This document shows positions 1-10,599 of a DNA stretch of 64,000 bases, piece after piece (the stretch's first letter is position 1; each line of letters begins with the position of its first letter). The notes under the pieces are model-generated. The model did not search any database and was not told the origin of the DNA. It worked only from the letters and a program-made list of their open reading frames with translations. Position numbers and translations under genes: made by a program. The stretch comes from Ochromonas danica. Taxonomy: Eukaryota; Sar; Chrysophyceae; Chromulinales; Chromulinaceae. Location of the stretch: positions 86,088 to 150,087 of the forward strand of contig VKHL01000068.1 in NCBI GenBank assembly GCA_015146655.1, in the 5' to 3' direction.

Positions 1-535
1 GGAGTTATCTTGTTCGATGTTGTGCTGAGAGTTCAATTGGCCCTGGCCCTTTCTCTCCCTGGACGAAAGAGGTTGACTTGCCTGCCCCTATTGCCAGACA
101 GTTCTAAGGCATGCCTGTGGGGCTGTCTCTCTCTCTTTCATTGGCAATGTAAATACTGTTTGTTACGTGGTTGTAGACCTAAAGTACTACTAAAGGTACT
201 AGCTACTATGAGGAAGATTGTCTAACTTGAGAACAAAGGAGGTGAATACTTCGATGGAGTTATTTATGCAAACGCTAAGACACAAACAATGGACGAGACG
301 AAATAGAGTAACAATACCAACAGAACAACAACTACTACCACAAGTACTACTACCACAATGATGCACACAATGACCGCATTGACAGGCAACAACAACAACA
401 ACAGTCGCTTCTAGAATGCCACTGTTGTTATCGGTGGCTATCTTATTAACACTTTGTAAAGACACTTTGGTTAACACTCGCTAACCAACACATTCAACGA
501 ACGCTAAGAGACAGTAGCGACAGAGAGAACAGAAC
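1..535. other. Non-coding spacer downstream of the PAS gene
   Basis: I see no convincing gene here. The reading frames are short and low in complexity, because CAA, ACT and CACA-type triplets dominate from about 300 to 400. The stretch probably holds the 3' untranslated region of the minus-strand PAS gene that ends at 536. Confidence 0.5.
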
Positions 536-1352
536 TTACAAGAGACTCTGCTTTTGTAGGATAGATCCTAACTGATGAATATGATCATCTTCATGATCAT
601 GACTCTGCGCAAGATGATGATGATGGACAGTACTGTTATGAAGAAGATGATGATGACGATCTTCTGCTGCAATGCCATTAGTACTTCTTATCATACGATG
701 AACATCATCTTCATCATAACCATTGTTATACGACAACTGACTAACTACTGCTGGTAAGGCAGTGGAAGTAAAAGGCAGTGGAGAGGGTGTGGCGGAGGCT
801 AAGGGCTTGACTGTGACCACCAGATGGGACAGCAGATAGTCGCCATAATAGTTAGGCGACATGACAGGAGAGACTGATAACGTACACACGAAAGGTGCTC
901 CATCTTCTTCTCGTCGACATCCGATTATCTCTGTATGTGTTTGACCATGATGACGAACACGTTCAACAATCTATACCATGACCATGATCATGACCATTAC
1001 AGGACAGAGTATGAGAAGAGAAGAGAGAGACGGACCTGGTGGAGGGATGGCAGAGAACTCAAGAGAGGACCTTGTAACTTCTTCAAGGTCAGTCCTTCAA
1101 TCTCATGTTGTTCATATCCTGTCAAACGTGTCCAAGCCTTATTAGCAAACAAGACTGTCTGTGGAAAGCTAGAATGACAGATGATTCGAGCTAGACAAAC
1201 AGTCATCAGTCAATCTCCTACTATAGGCTAGAAGAAGGACAGTGTGTACCTTCTTCACACGGCTCCATGGCTTGGGCAAGTGTGATAACCATGGATGATG
1301 AGATGACTTTGTGAGTAAGCGGATAAAACACGCTTAGTCTAGCTCCTTCTTA
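536..1352 (-). CDS. PAS-domain protein, LOV-like without photoactive cysteine (copy A)
   Basis: Minus-strand exons are about 1352..1250 (5' end unsure), 1190..1036 and 970..536. Splicing joins one PAS fold: a segment with FANKAWTRLTGYEQHEIEG, then LQGP, then a strand region ending HLVVTVKPLA. The order matches the PAS_9/LOV family, but the LOV motif GRNCRFLQ is replaced by GLTLKKLQ, so the cysteine that binds flavin is absent. A sensor or protein-interaction role is therefore likelier than blue-light reception. The C-terminal tail is rich in His and Asp/Glu. A paralogue with the same intron positions lies at 2063..2880. The second intron uses a weak GTCCGT donor, and an N-terminal exon may be missing from this model. 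Confidence 0.6.
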
Positions 1353-2062
1353 AGCCTTGGAAAAGCATACAAGGCCAGCAGCAGGGCGGAGGGCGGAGGG
1401 GGGAAGATGAGAAGTGACTCAGTCAGTCTTCCCTGCCATTAGGCCTCGTCAGTGCTTGTCTCTGCTGTTATTCACTCAGTAGCATGGAGCATTCATTCTT
1501 CCCATGTCGAGGCCTTGGCGCAGGCGAAGGACCACGCCACACTCGCTGCTCCTCCCCCGCCACGCTTCAACTGCAACCCACCTTCGCTCAGATCCAGACC
1601 TAGACTGCCAGATCTAATCAGACTGCCAGACCCTCAGACCTGGACTCAGGATGCCAGACCTACCCTAACCCAGATCTGGAGATTTGACCAGGAACACTAC
1701 CTAGGTAGTGAAAAGCGAGCTAACAGCAGGCAAGTCCATGAAGGGAAGGGACATTAGAGTTAATTTAAGCTAAAGGAACTCATCATGACACAACAAACTA
1801 TTATAACTATGATGTTTCTCGCTCAATAAGGTCAGTAACAACAACAGATAGATCATGCATGTTTCAAAAGGCAATGCAATGCAATGCAAACGTCGCAGAG
1901 GGAAGAAGAAGAAGAAGAAGAAAACAAATATAGAGCAGCATCCACGACAACATAAGACTACGAAGACAAGAAGACGAATCGAGGACAATTATCGCAACCA
2001 AAAGGGTAACGGCATAGTCTACACTAGACACAGTATGTACATCTAATGACAGGGGAATGAGC
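1353..2062. other. Spacer between the two PAS genes with CCAGA-rich stretch
   Basis: No supported gene. From about 1590 to 1690 there are many copies of CCAGA/CCAGAC-like words, a pattern that recurs upstream of other genes in the window. A purine run of GAA repeats lies near 1903-1922. Open frames here are low-complexity and lack family resemblance. Confidence 0.5.
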
Positions 2063-2880
2063 TCACGAGTCGCTGTTGCTCGCCGCCGCTTGATTGGTTG
2101 ACACGGAGCTCGTCTCATCTTCATTGTCGTAGTCTGAGGAGGTCTCTGTCAGCTGAGAGATAGAAGACGCACTCGTACTGCGACTGCTACCTCCCACATG
2201 CTTCAACGAAGAAATCTCACTAATTACTGCTACAAAGTGAGTGAGAATAAAGTCACCATAAAAATCCCTCGAGATAACTGGATAAATAGTAATCGAAGCT
2301 GCAAAAGCTGATCCGGTTTTCTTGTAGCTGACTAATTCACCATGTGCAAAGCCACTACACCGAACCTTCTCTAACAACTACCCACACACACAATAACACA
2401 CAATAACAAACAGAATGACAATTAGTTGCTTGCTTGAAAGGAAAAGGGGGTAAGAGGGTTTGTATGTATTTCTCACCTTGTCTACTTTGCGTTTGTCAGC
2501 GAGCGGGCCGTGCACTCGACTGAGAGATTGTCCTTCAATCTCGTGCTGCTCGAAGCCCGTCAACTTGGTCCAGGCAGCATTAGCATAGAGAACATTCTGT
2601 GGGTAACTTGCATGACAGACTATTCGAGCTAAAATAATGCAACAACGACATCCAGACAACCAGTCAGTCCAAGAAGTGGAACAGTTAGTCGAGGAACATG
2701 ATGCAACTCACCTTCTTTGCATGGGAACTCCATTGCCTTGGCCAGAGAGAAGGAGATAGTATTGAGAGAGGAATAAGGCTCTTGACCACGAGGCATGGGG
2801 TCACAGACCACTTGTTCTGACAAGCTAATATGAGCTGATTTGGTCATTTCAATGCCAATGCTTGTTATTTGATTCAAATC
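2063..2880 (-). CDS. PAS-domain protein, LOV-like without photoactive cysteine (copy B)
   Basis: Minus-strand exons 2880..2712, 2628..2477 and 2377..2063 join in frame through clean GT-AG sites (GTGAGT and GTGAGA donors). The joined protein has a PAS core: YANAAWTKLTGFEQHEIEG, then GPLADKRKVDKLLEKVR, then GELVSYKKTGSAF, ending THFVAVISEIS. This is the PAS_9/LOV layout, yet the position of GRNCRFLQ reads GQSLSRVH, so there is no photoactive Cys. A Ser/Asp/Glu-rich tail follows. The first listed exon opens after an acceptor at 2881, so an upstream start exon probably exists, perhaps near 3020, but I could not connect it in frame. Copy A at 536..1352 is a diverged tandem duplicate. Confidence 0.65.
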
Positions 2881-3321
2881 CTGTCAATAGACTTGAATGA
2901 AGATAGAAGTCAAATAATGTATTATAGACACTAGAGAACTTGAAAATAGACTGTCTAATTAATTATGAGATTGTTCTCCAAGAACGTCAGTCGCTTAGAG
3001 TGACATACCTCACATACCTCATGGCTGGAGAGATGGAGAGAGGTACGTGTACCTAACACAAGAGCAGCCCTTCCGGCCCGCTGCTTCTGTCTTCGCTGCT
3101 GCAACATACGCACGCAACAACCCAAGACCACGTCACTGTCTGCTAATCTCGATATTGATCAAATTCGACTTTGATACATTTTTGGATATTCGGAATTTTG
3201 ATATCTCGAAGTTTCGGAGTTTCGTTAATCGTTGGTGGGTGGGTGGCGGGAAGTTAAGCTATGGGTGGTGCGGTGCTCTCTTTGTGGCTGCCACCACAAG
3301 AAAGGAAGGGAAAATAATACG
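2881..3321. other. Divergent spacer between PAS gene B and eL18
   Basis: This stretch lies between the 5' side of the minus-strand PAS gene and the start of the ribosomal protein gene on the plus strand, so it should hold two promoters. A short missing first exon of the PAS gene may also lie here. I see no TATA box or other named element. Confidence 0.4.
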
Positions 3322-4061
3322 ATGGGTATCGACTTGAAAGCCGGAGGTCGCAGAATTGGCCACAATGTGCGCCGTGCTGCTGTTTCTAACAACCCTTATG
3401 TGAAGCTCTTGGATAAGCTCTACAGGTAAGAGTGGAATTCTCATAGAATGGGTGGGAGGATTGGATTGGCCCAACCATCAGCCAGGCCCGTCTGTCCAAT
3501 TTCATTCTTGGCACCTGTATGATTATTTCTATTACACAGTCACTTACTGTTTGTCTGTTCCTTGTAAATGTGTGGATTAGCTTTGTTGGCCGAAGAGCCG
3601 AGTCCAAGTTCGCCACCACCGTGGCCAACAGACTTCGCATGTCCAGAATTAACAAGGCTCCTCTTTCTCTCTCTCGCCTCGTCAGATACATGAAGGGTGA
3701 GCAGAAGGAAGGCAAGGTTGCCGTCATTGTGGGCACTGTCACTGACGATCCTCGTCTGTTGGAAGTGCCTGCCTTGAAGGTCGCTGCCACTCGCTTCACT
3801 GAGACTGCCCGTGCCCGCATCATCAAGGCCGGCGGTGAGGTCTTCACCCTCGATCAGTTGGCTCTTCGTGATCCTAAGGGCACCCAGACTGTGCTCCTCC
3901 GTGGTCCTAAGAACGCTCGTGAGGCTGTCAAGCACTTCGGCCACCGCACTTCCCCCAACAACCCTCACACCCACGCTGGTGTCAAGCCCCGTGTCATCTC
4001 CAAGGGCCGCAAGTTCGAGCGTGCTCGTGGTCGCAGGAAGTCCAACGGCTTCAAGGTCTAA
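3322..4061 (+). CDS. RPL18: 60S ribosomal protein eL18
   Basis: Exons 3322..3425 and 3581..4061 give 194 residues, close to the usual 188 of eL18. The protein starts [18 protein letters not shown], and it contains [18 protein letters not shown] and the C-terminal KFERARGRR, all typical of eL18. It is a structural protein of the large cytosolic ribosomal subunit. The 155-base intron sits after KLY, a position early in the gene. Codon use is strongly biased towards C-ending codons (GCC, AAG, CGT), unlike the neighbouring genes, which fits very high expression. The stop at 4059-4061 is followed by a short pyrimidine-rich tail before the convergent neighbour ends at 4211. Confidence 0.97.
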
Positions 4062-4210
4062 AGACCTTGAGGGCCGCCCTTGTCTGCTGGTGCTGTGGCT
4101 GTGTGTCTCCTCCCTTTAACCTAACAGTCGCCCTGACCCTACACTACACGTCTTACTCCTACTTCTTGCACTCATACACAGATACAATGTTAGCTTAACA
4201 AATACAATGA

Positions 4211-7200
4211 TTAGATGAATCGCACTGGCTCAGGCAGATTGCCTAGTAAGGCCCTTAGCCCTCGTAACAGACTGTCTCTCTCGGCTAGTGATCCCAGCGA
4301 CACGTCCAGACTCCGCTCTGCACTAACAATGGAGAGACAGCATGTCGGATCGACCAATCCAGCCTTGCGGAGAACATCCGTTTGCACGCCTTTACAGACT
4401 TCACGAATAGACGTGAGAGGGATAGAGGAGGCTGTAGTGGAGGCTGAAGTTGGCACAGAAGATTTGGAAAATCCTCGCAACAATCCACCCCAATCTCTCC
4501 CTGGCACATTACTCCATTGAATACTCTCAGTATCTTCATCATAGCGTAGAATCTTTCGTTTCGGGGCTCCAGCACGACCATATTTCACGACTTGAATCCC
4601 TGTTTCTCGCAACTGAGTCACCACTTGATCTCCTTCAGCAAACACAGACTTGCGCTTTACTAAAGGCACTACTCGCTCTGTTGCACTCTTTGTGCTATTG
4701 TTGTTGCTATCATCACCACGTGACTGACTCTGACCATGTGGTTTATTAGGAGTAATGAAAGTGGGACGATTCTGGAGTAGAGGATGTTCGCCATCAACAT
4801 GAGGCTGCTGCTCTTCTTCCTCTTCTTGCTGTTGCCTCAACTTGGCATATCTCTCCTCAAGAAGCTTCTTTTGTTCTTCTCGATCAGCTTTCAAGTCAAC
4901 TCTCTCTTTCCTTTCTGAGAATCTGATACTGTATGTTGAAGGGCGGATGGTCGCGTTGTTGGATATTGCAGGAGATTCAACAGGAAGCACCGAAGGAACA
5001 GAAACAACTGCTGGAGTGACAACAGAGGTCTCAGTCGTAGGCTGCTGAGAAGATGGTACGACGACTTGTTTTGGCACAAATTCTTGCCTGCCACCAGCAC
5101 TCACTCTGTACTCAGCACTATTTGTAGGAAGATCTGCCAATGAAAGAGGAAGACGCTGAGAAGACTGCTTCTCTACTATGGATGGTACAGGAGGATCATA
5201 ACAATCTTCTTCATGCGGTACTGAATCAGGGAGGGAGGAAGAGGGTGGCTCGAAGTCCACTGTAGCCAGCAGGGCAGCAGTGAAAGCTGAGCTGTGACTT
5301 GGTCGGGCAGGTGGAGGACTAAATACACGCTGTTGTTTCAATCCTCCTTCTCCCTCCTCTCGCATATCATCCTGTCCTTGCTCATGTTGTTCTCCTTGTT
5401 CATGTTGCTCTTGTTCGTATGATAGTTGAGATTGTTCCATGCGCACATTATATTCTTCCCTTCCCATCTCATTTGAACGGAAGAATGCAGGAGAAGACAA
5501 TTTCAAACGTGAAGACTCCGTATGTTCGAGATAACGTGAAGGAGAATTAGGCCTTGATCTAGAGGGAGAGCGTGAACTAGACCTTGACCTAGACCTTGAC
5601 CTCGATCGAGACCCTGACCTAGAGCGAGACCTTGATCGCATTCTGTTTCTTGCACGAGAAGATCGAAGAGAGGAAGGAGAGGAAGGATTAAGATATTCCT
5701 CTTCTTCATAATATTCATCATAATCTTGTTCATCATCATTCACTTGAAGATGATCAGGAATCCTTGGAATACGAGGACCTGTGGGAGGATAGATATGAGC
5801 TCTGGTGAGCAGGAAGGGTTCGGAGTGTTTGGCTGCGAGTTCATTTGGCGGATAGTCACGCAGTTCGATAGGCTTGCTCTCCTCTGCATGATATCTGTGC
5901 GTTACTGCTTCAGTGGCGTCAAGAAGATGGTTAGAAGTCTCGAAAGGTCGAGGCATAGCAGGAGACCTGGCTCTGGGGCTTTGATCATTATTGCTGCCAA
6001 TCTTTAGCACATGGGCATGGAAGCGTGCGATACTTTCACTTGCTTGTGTAGGACTGATTGCCTCTTTACCAGTAGATGCAGGCGGTGAAGATGCTGGTGG
6101 TGGGGGAGAGAGTGTAAATGATGCAGAAGGGTCATCATCGGTGCGAATGCGATAGCGAAGATGTTCAGGGAAGGGTCGAGGAGCAGGAGAGCGTGGACTA
6201 GTGCCTGTTGCTGCTCCACTATTTCCTACACTTGCTGTAGTGCCGCCACTACGACGCAGACTACTATTCGCTCCTTTTCGTTCTCCAGCAGAGACCATAG
6301 AAGTGGGTGACGTCATTGACACGGAGACCTGACGATGATCCACTGGGGCAGCATCTGCTCGTCGAAGTAGAACGAGGTGATCTTGTCCATGGAAATACCA
6401 TCCCTTTTGCTTTCTTCTCTCATATCTCCTTCGGAAAGCATCTGTTGGAATGACTTCATGGTTACGAAGGGATTCTCGAAAGCTCTCCTCATAGCTATGC
6501 AAGGGGATAATACTTCGTCCCTTTTGTGTATTGAGTACAGATTGAGTAGGGTGCAGATAGGAGGTCTCTGCTGTTACCACAGGTTGGGTACATCTGCGAG
6601 AGGAAAGGCGTTGTTTGGCAGGGAGACGGGTAACAGGAGGCTGTTTTCGTGCTGACAGACGAGCAGGTAAGACACGACTGCGAGCCATTGAACTACCCAC
6701 TCCCACACTTTGTGCACTAGACCCAAATCGCAAACTAGCTATAGCATCATTTTGTAGTTGTAAAAGACTTCTCTCTTCTAGTCGATCCATGGCTTCTTGA
6801 GGATAGTACACAGGAGCAGATGAAGAAGAGATAGTTTGTGAGAATAATGGGAAAGGCAAGACTGCAGGGCGATGGACAAGACCATGACGGGATGTCCTAG
6901 ACTTTCTCCATGAAGCAACAGTGTGTTTTTCCAAGGAAACAAAAGAGGAAGAAGAGGAAGAGGTAGTAGCACGAGGTTTGTATTGTTCCTCAGCAAGATG
7001 ATGAACTGTGGCCACTTCCCCTGCTTCCATTCTTTGTAAGAGATCAATCAAGGAGCTTTCATAACGTAATGATAGACGTAAACCACGGAGTAACTGGGCT
7101 TGACGACGAGCTAGACTCTCTTCATCTTCTCCTGCACGTGATGTCTCTAGAAGACCATCACTTTCATGACCAGAAGGATATAGAAAGACTAAAGCTAGCA

Positions 7201-9757
7201 TCTCTTCCTTTTCATTTTCATCTTCTCCTTGAATTGATAGAAATGTGCTAAGTGCTTGATAGAATGCACTTTGTGGGTCAACCTCTGCTTTATCAAGTGC
7301 TAAACCAACTTCCAAACACACTGTGATAAGATCCCTCCTGGACACTAACGTAGTATTTAACATCTCTGCTGGTTTAAAGATCTCTCTTGATAGATGAAAA
7401 CCTTCTAAAGAATGAAATCCACCACCACCACCATTATTATTATTATGATCACCATATTCTTCTCTCTGTTCCAACACGTCCAGATCTTGTCCCTCTCCTA
7501 TCGTCGACCCGGTTGACATTTGCATCAACCAATCCAAACCTTCATAAATCCTTTTACTACTTCTTCGAACCAGTTGTCGAATATTACGCTGAGTGAGAGA
7601 GGAGGTGTTATAATGAGCTAGCCGTTGTCCAATGAAGATACTGGGGGTAATTGAATCTTGCTGTGCAGGAGTCAAATGAGCTGCACAAGAAAACAATCGC
7701 CATAGCAACCAGATGAACGTTGACAAAATATCAAGACTATGCCAACAATTCTGATCTTCTTCTGCATCCTCAGATTGGGTTGGTGAGATTTCAAGAGCTT
7801 GTACCCACCAACTGATATCAAAATGCTTGTTAACGAGATGACGCACACGACTAGGTTCAATCACTTCTTCATTCTCTAATGAATCAGGATCCCCTCCAAC
7901 TACTTTGATAAGATTAGGTAACAAGAGGAGATGAAAAATCATATAATGCACAGCCTCTCGTCCACCAATTTCTTGTACTGCTCGACAAAGTGTTACGGCT
8001 GTAGAAGGAAATGCAGCAAAAGCTTTAGTAGAGAAGGAAACATCAATAAAACGATGTGCAGCAGCTAATAGATTGACAGCAACCTCTCCCATTTCTTCTT
8101 GTTTTTCTCTTAGAGATGTTGGCTGTAATAACGCAGAGAGTGCAGGGAGAACAGGTTGCCATACTGCTCGAAAGAATGCAGTGACATCCCTACGAAGAGC
8201 ATAACAGCGAAGTAAACATGTCAAGACAGACTCTCTGCCTACAGCAGAAAGGGGCTGTGCTAAAGGATCCCAAGCTAATGCCATCTCCGGGTCTGTTAGA
8301 AAAAGAGCTCTAGCGATAATATCTCGCCTTATCTGATCTCCGCCAGGTAAAATATCCTCCAGTTGACTAAGATGACTCAGTTGGTGATTTAATGCTTCCA
8401 AGAGTAATGCTGTGGTAAGTGATGCATCTGCAGAAAAGGGGTGCAATAATCGATGAAGTACTACGAAGGCGAGATGCAGTCTAACCGTATGCAAAGCCTC
8501 TGCATTGTTACCATCAGCAGCATTGGCAGTACCAGCTGGGGATGTGCTAGTTAAAGCCTGGACAATTAACTGTGGTTGTTGTCTAACTTGTGTCACAATA
8601 TCACTTGCAAGACTGATTAACACGTCACTTTCTTCAGAGCTATCAGTGCTGGCGAGACTAATACGTTGCTGCCCGTCAGCAAAAGGCAATTGACCAATCA
8701 AGGAGAATTGATAACCAGCATCTGCAGCCAATGTGGATCGCAGACGTAGCAGGAGGCGATGAACTTTCCCCATCACATTTTCAACATCCTGACGAAGAAC
8801 ATTCAAACTTGACAAGGAAATGGGGAGATGAGCGACATCTCCTGTACGGTATGGTGCCAGCTCATTCGCTGGTTCGACAATAGCCAGCAGTGCTGCTTTC
8901 CATCTCTCCCAAATATCCACAGTCTCTGTTTCCTTTTCGTCTTCAGGTGGAGCAGGTAGGGCATTGCCATCCAATACTTCATACGGTGCCGAGGAAGTGT
9001 TTGGAACTTCAGCTTCATCCTCTTCTTGATGATAGCCAGCATCATACTCTTCTTCTCCATCACTATCGAGGTTTTGTACTAGCAAAGCAGGAGGTGCAGG
9101 GGGAGGAGGAGATAAGCGACCCAAGGTATTGACAGATGATGCCTGATGATACCGCTGAGACAGGGTCTGTTCCTTGGGGGTACTAGCTACTACACTGCTT
9201 TGCTCCTGATGATACACGGGGTGCAGTGGTCGTGCTTGTTGTTGTTTTTGTTGCTGTGTTTGTTGTTTTTGGGTGTTGCGCTGGTCGCTTGGCGCCTTTT
9301 GCTCCTCTGACATCTCCTGCAGAGAACTCACTGCCTTCTCGACAGCAGCTTGCTCGTTTGGATAGTATAATATCGAGGAGATATAGTCCAGATCTAACCC
9401 TAGTCCAAGCAAGAGTTCAACGAGACAATCGCGAAGTGCTGGATGATCCCACAGAGAGAGGTTGAGATCAGCATTATAATAGTAATACTCCATCCCTCCT
9501 GAGGGAGACTTAATCTCTTTGATTGACCATCCAAAGGGAAGTAATCGTTTCTTGGCAATGGAGAGTGCTTGTAGTAGTAATGGATGCTCACGCATCTCTT
9601 GACTTGTCTTGATATTGCGGTAGATCTTTAGAGGACCACCATTTCCATCAGAAGAGATCTTAAAAGCTCGTATCCAATTTTCTGGTAATGGAAGACGAGC
9701 TTCTTCTTCAGGGGAGATATCTTGAAATCGACTAGTCATGTTGTCTTCTTCATCCAA
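4211..9757 (-). CDS. Giant WW-domain protein with SR-repeat region
   Basis: A single uninterrupted exon encodes 1,848 residues. Near the N-terminus a degenerate WW-like unit (residues 25-60, W28) is followed by a good WW domain at about 73-106, with GW near 77, YYYYN at 91-95 and LWDHP at 102-106. WW domains bind proline-rich ligands. The WW plus WDHP ending recalls the N-terminus of centrosomal CEP164, but the rest does not let me claim that identity. A helical middle (about 280-900) looks like an armadillo or HEAT-type region without clear repeats. An Arg-Ser dipeptide stretch at roughly 1372-1407 and a Glu/Gln coiled coil near 1640 follow. No intron in 5.5 kb is unusual here. Its start faces SDHAF2 at a distance of 159 bases. 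Confidence 0.8.
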   Translation of the reverse strand: MDEEDNMTSRFQDISPEEEARLPLPENWIRAFKISSDGNGGPLKIYRNIKTSQEMREHPLLLQALSIAKKRLLPFGWSIKEIKSPSGGMEYYYYNADLNLSLWDHPALRDCLVELLLGLGLDLDYISSILYYPNEQAAVEKAVSSLQEMSEEQKAPSDQRNTQKQQTQQQKQQQARPLHPVYHQEQSSVVASTPKEQTLSQRYHQASSVNTLGRLSPPPPAPPALLVQNLDSDGEEEYDAGYHQEEDEAEVPNTSSAPYEVLDGNALPAPPEDEKETETVDIWERWKAALLAIVEPANELAPYRTGDVAHLPISLSSLNVLRQDVENVMGKVHRLLLRLRSTLAADAGYQFSLIGQLPFADGQQRISLASTDSSEESDVLISLASDIVTQVRQQPQLIVQALTSTSPAGTANAADGNNAEALHTVRLHLAFVVLHRLLHPFSADASLTTALLLEALNHQLSHLSQLEDILPGGDQIRRDIIARALFLTDPEMALAWDPLAQPLSAVGRESVLTCLLRCYALRRDVTAFFRAVWQPVLPALSALLQPTSLREKQEEMGEVAVNLLAAAHRFIDVSFSTKAFAAFPSTAVTLCRAVQEIGGREAVHYMIFHLLLLPNLIKVVGGDPDSLENEEVIEPSRVRHLVNKHFDISWWVQALEISPTQSEDAEEDQNCWHSLDILSTFIWLLWRLFSCAAHLTPAQQDSITPSIFIGQRLAHYNTSSLTQRNIRQLVRRSSKRIYEGLDWLMQMSTGSTIGEGQDLDVLEQREEYGDHNNNNGGGGGFHSLEGFHLSREIFKPAEMLNTTLVSRRDLITVCLEVGLALDKAEVDPQSAFYQALSTFLSIQGEDENEKEEMLALVFLYPSGHESDGLLETSRAGEDEESLARRQAQLLRGLRLSLRYESSLIDLLQRMEAGEVATVHHLAEEQYKPRATTSSSSSSFVSLEKHTVASWRKSRTSRHGLVHRPAVLPFPLFSQTISSSSAPVYYPQEAMDRLEERSLLQLQNDAIASLRFGSSAQSVGVGSSMARSRVLPARLSARKQPPVTRLPAKQRLSSRRCTQPVVTAETSYLHPTQSVLNTQKGRSIIPLHSYEESFRESLRNHEVIPTDAFRRRYERRKQKGWYFHGQDHLVLLRRADAAPVDHRQVSVSMTSPTSMVSAGERKGANSSLRRSGGTTASVGNSGAATGTSPRSPAPRPFPEHLRYRIRTDDDPSASFTLSPPPPASSPPASTGKEAISPTQASESIARFHAHVLKIGSNNDQSPRARSPAMPRPFETSNHLLDATEAVTHRYHAEESKPIELRDYPPNELAAKHSEPFLLTRAHIYPPTGPRIPRIPDHLQVNDDEQDYDEYYEEEEYLNPSSPSSLRSSRARNRMRSRSRSRSGSRSRSRSRSRSSSRSPSRSRPNSPSRYLEHTESSRLKLSSPAFFRSNEMGREEYNVRMEQSQLSYEQEQHEQGEQHEQGQDDMREEGEGGLKQQRVFSPPPARPSHSSAFTAALLATVDFEPPSSSLPDSVPHEEDCYDPPVPSIVEKQSSQRLPLSLADLPTNSAEYRVSAGGRQEFVPKQVVVPSSQQPTTETSVVTPAVVSVPSVLPVESPAISNNATIRPSTYSIRFSERKERVDLKADREEQKKLLEERYAKLRQQQEEEEEQQPHVDGEHPLLQNRPTFITPNKPHGQSQSRGDDSNNNSTKSATERVVPLVKRKSVFAEGDQVVTQLRETGIQVVKYGRAGAPKRKILRYDEDTESIQWSNVPGRDWGGLLRGFSKSSVPTSASTTASSIPLTSIREVCKGVQTDVLRKAGLVDPTCCLSIVSAERSLDVSLGSLAERDSLLRGLRALLGNLPEPVRFI

Positions 9758-9916
9758 GTCTCAATTTCTCCATCAATACCCATCCTCACCTATCCATCTT
9801 CTCAACGGAAAAAACTAGTTTCTCTGATGAATAAACTAGTTTCTCTAGCGCAAAGTAATAACATCAAGCCACCGCACTCCCTCCCCTTGGACTTTCCAGA
9901 CTCAATAAGAAAGAAA
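9758..9916. promoter_or_regulatory. Bidirectional promoter region, WW protein / SDHAF2
   Basis: Only 159 bases separate the divergent start codons, so both promoters must overlap here or inside the first codons. A direct repeat of the word AAACTAGTTTCTCT occurs at about 9812 and 9834. A plus-strand frame open from 9722 would extend SDHAF2 upstream, but it would overlap the start of the opposite gene and would bury the mitochondrial presequence. Confidence 0.45.
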
Positions 9917-10414
9917 ATGAAGGCCTTTAAGATTGCTACTCGTGTTCTGACCTCCAAGCCTAGGATTATTCGACCCTTCTCTACAAGCAATGAGCCCCCA
10001 TTGCCTGGATTGTCCAGCAGTCAGGCAGAGAAGGTCTACAATCGGAACAATCAGATGCGATCAGAATATGAGGCTATTAAACCAAACATGAATGAGAAGG
10101 AATTTGATGAAGTTAGAAGAAAGAGACTTATCTATCGTTCAAAGCAAAGAGGATGGCTGGAAGTTGATATTCTCCTTGGCTCCTGGGCTGCCAGACATGT
10201 TCCGCAGCTGACCAAAGAACAGATGGACGACTATGAGGCCATCCTCAGAGAGGAAACCATTGACATCTTCAACTTTGTCTCTGGAAAAGATGCTTTACCA
10301 GAGCGCTTGCAAGGGTCTCAGATCATGAAGCAGTTGCAGGAGTATGCCATGAAGAGCGAAGTGACTGATCCTGAACGATATGAGCAGATCAAAACCACCA
10401 CCAACCTCATCTAA
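9917..10414 (+). CDS. SDHAF2: Succinate dehydrogenase assembly factor 2
   Basis: The 165-residue product has an N-terminal basic, Ser-rich stretch (MKAFKIATRVLTSKPRIIRP) expected of a mitochondrial presequence. It then has the SDHAF2/Sdh5 core at about 66-145, with RRKRLIYRSKQRGWLEVD. This family binds the flavoprotein subunit SdhA in the mitochondrial matrix and promotes covalent attachment of FAD, so it is needed to build complex II. I chose the ATG at 9917 because the presequence begins exactly there; an in-frame ATG at 9722 overlaps the divergent neighbour. The family is normally 150-170 residues long, which fits. There is no intron. Confidence 0.9.
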   Translation: MKAFKIATRVLTSKPRIIRPFSTSNEPPLPGLSSSQAEKVYNRNNQMRSEYEAIKPNMNEKEFDEVRRKRLIYRSKQRGWLEVDILLGSWAARHVPQLTKEQMDDYEAILREETIDIFNFVSGKDALPERLQGSQIMKQLQEYAMKSEVTDPERYEQIKTTTNLI

Positions 10415-10599
10415 TCCACCATACCTCCTCTCCTCTGTAATATAATCATAGAGACATTTCTCCTCTCTCTCTCTCACTGCTCTACCACTCACTCACTGTC
10501 TGTCTCTCTCAACCTCCCACCGCAACATCCAGTAAATTTACACTATATTCAGAAAAAAGATTCGCTCACTATTTCAAACTACAGTAGAGAGTTTCTTTC

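Noticed and set aside
199-477. Minus-strand ORF of 92 codons
   Set aside because: Val and Cys runs come from CAA/ACA triplet repeats, and no splice or family evidence supports it.
1452-1757. Plus-strand ORF of 101 codons between the PAS genes
   Set aside because: It is composed of CCAGA-type low-complexity words and resembles no protein; it is more likely promoter sequence.
536-2880. Blue-light LOV photoreceptors
   Set aside because: The PAS layout fits, but the flavin-binding Cys motif is missing in both copies, so I call them PAS proteins only.
9722-9916. N-terminal extension of SDHAF2
   Set aside because: It would overlap the start of the divergent WW gene and would put a hydrophilic stretch in front of the mitochondrial presequence.
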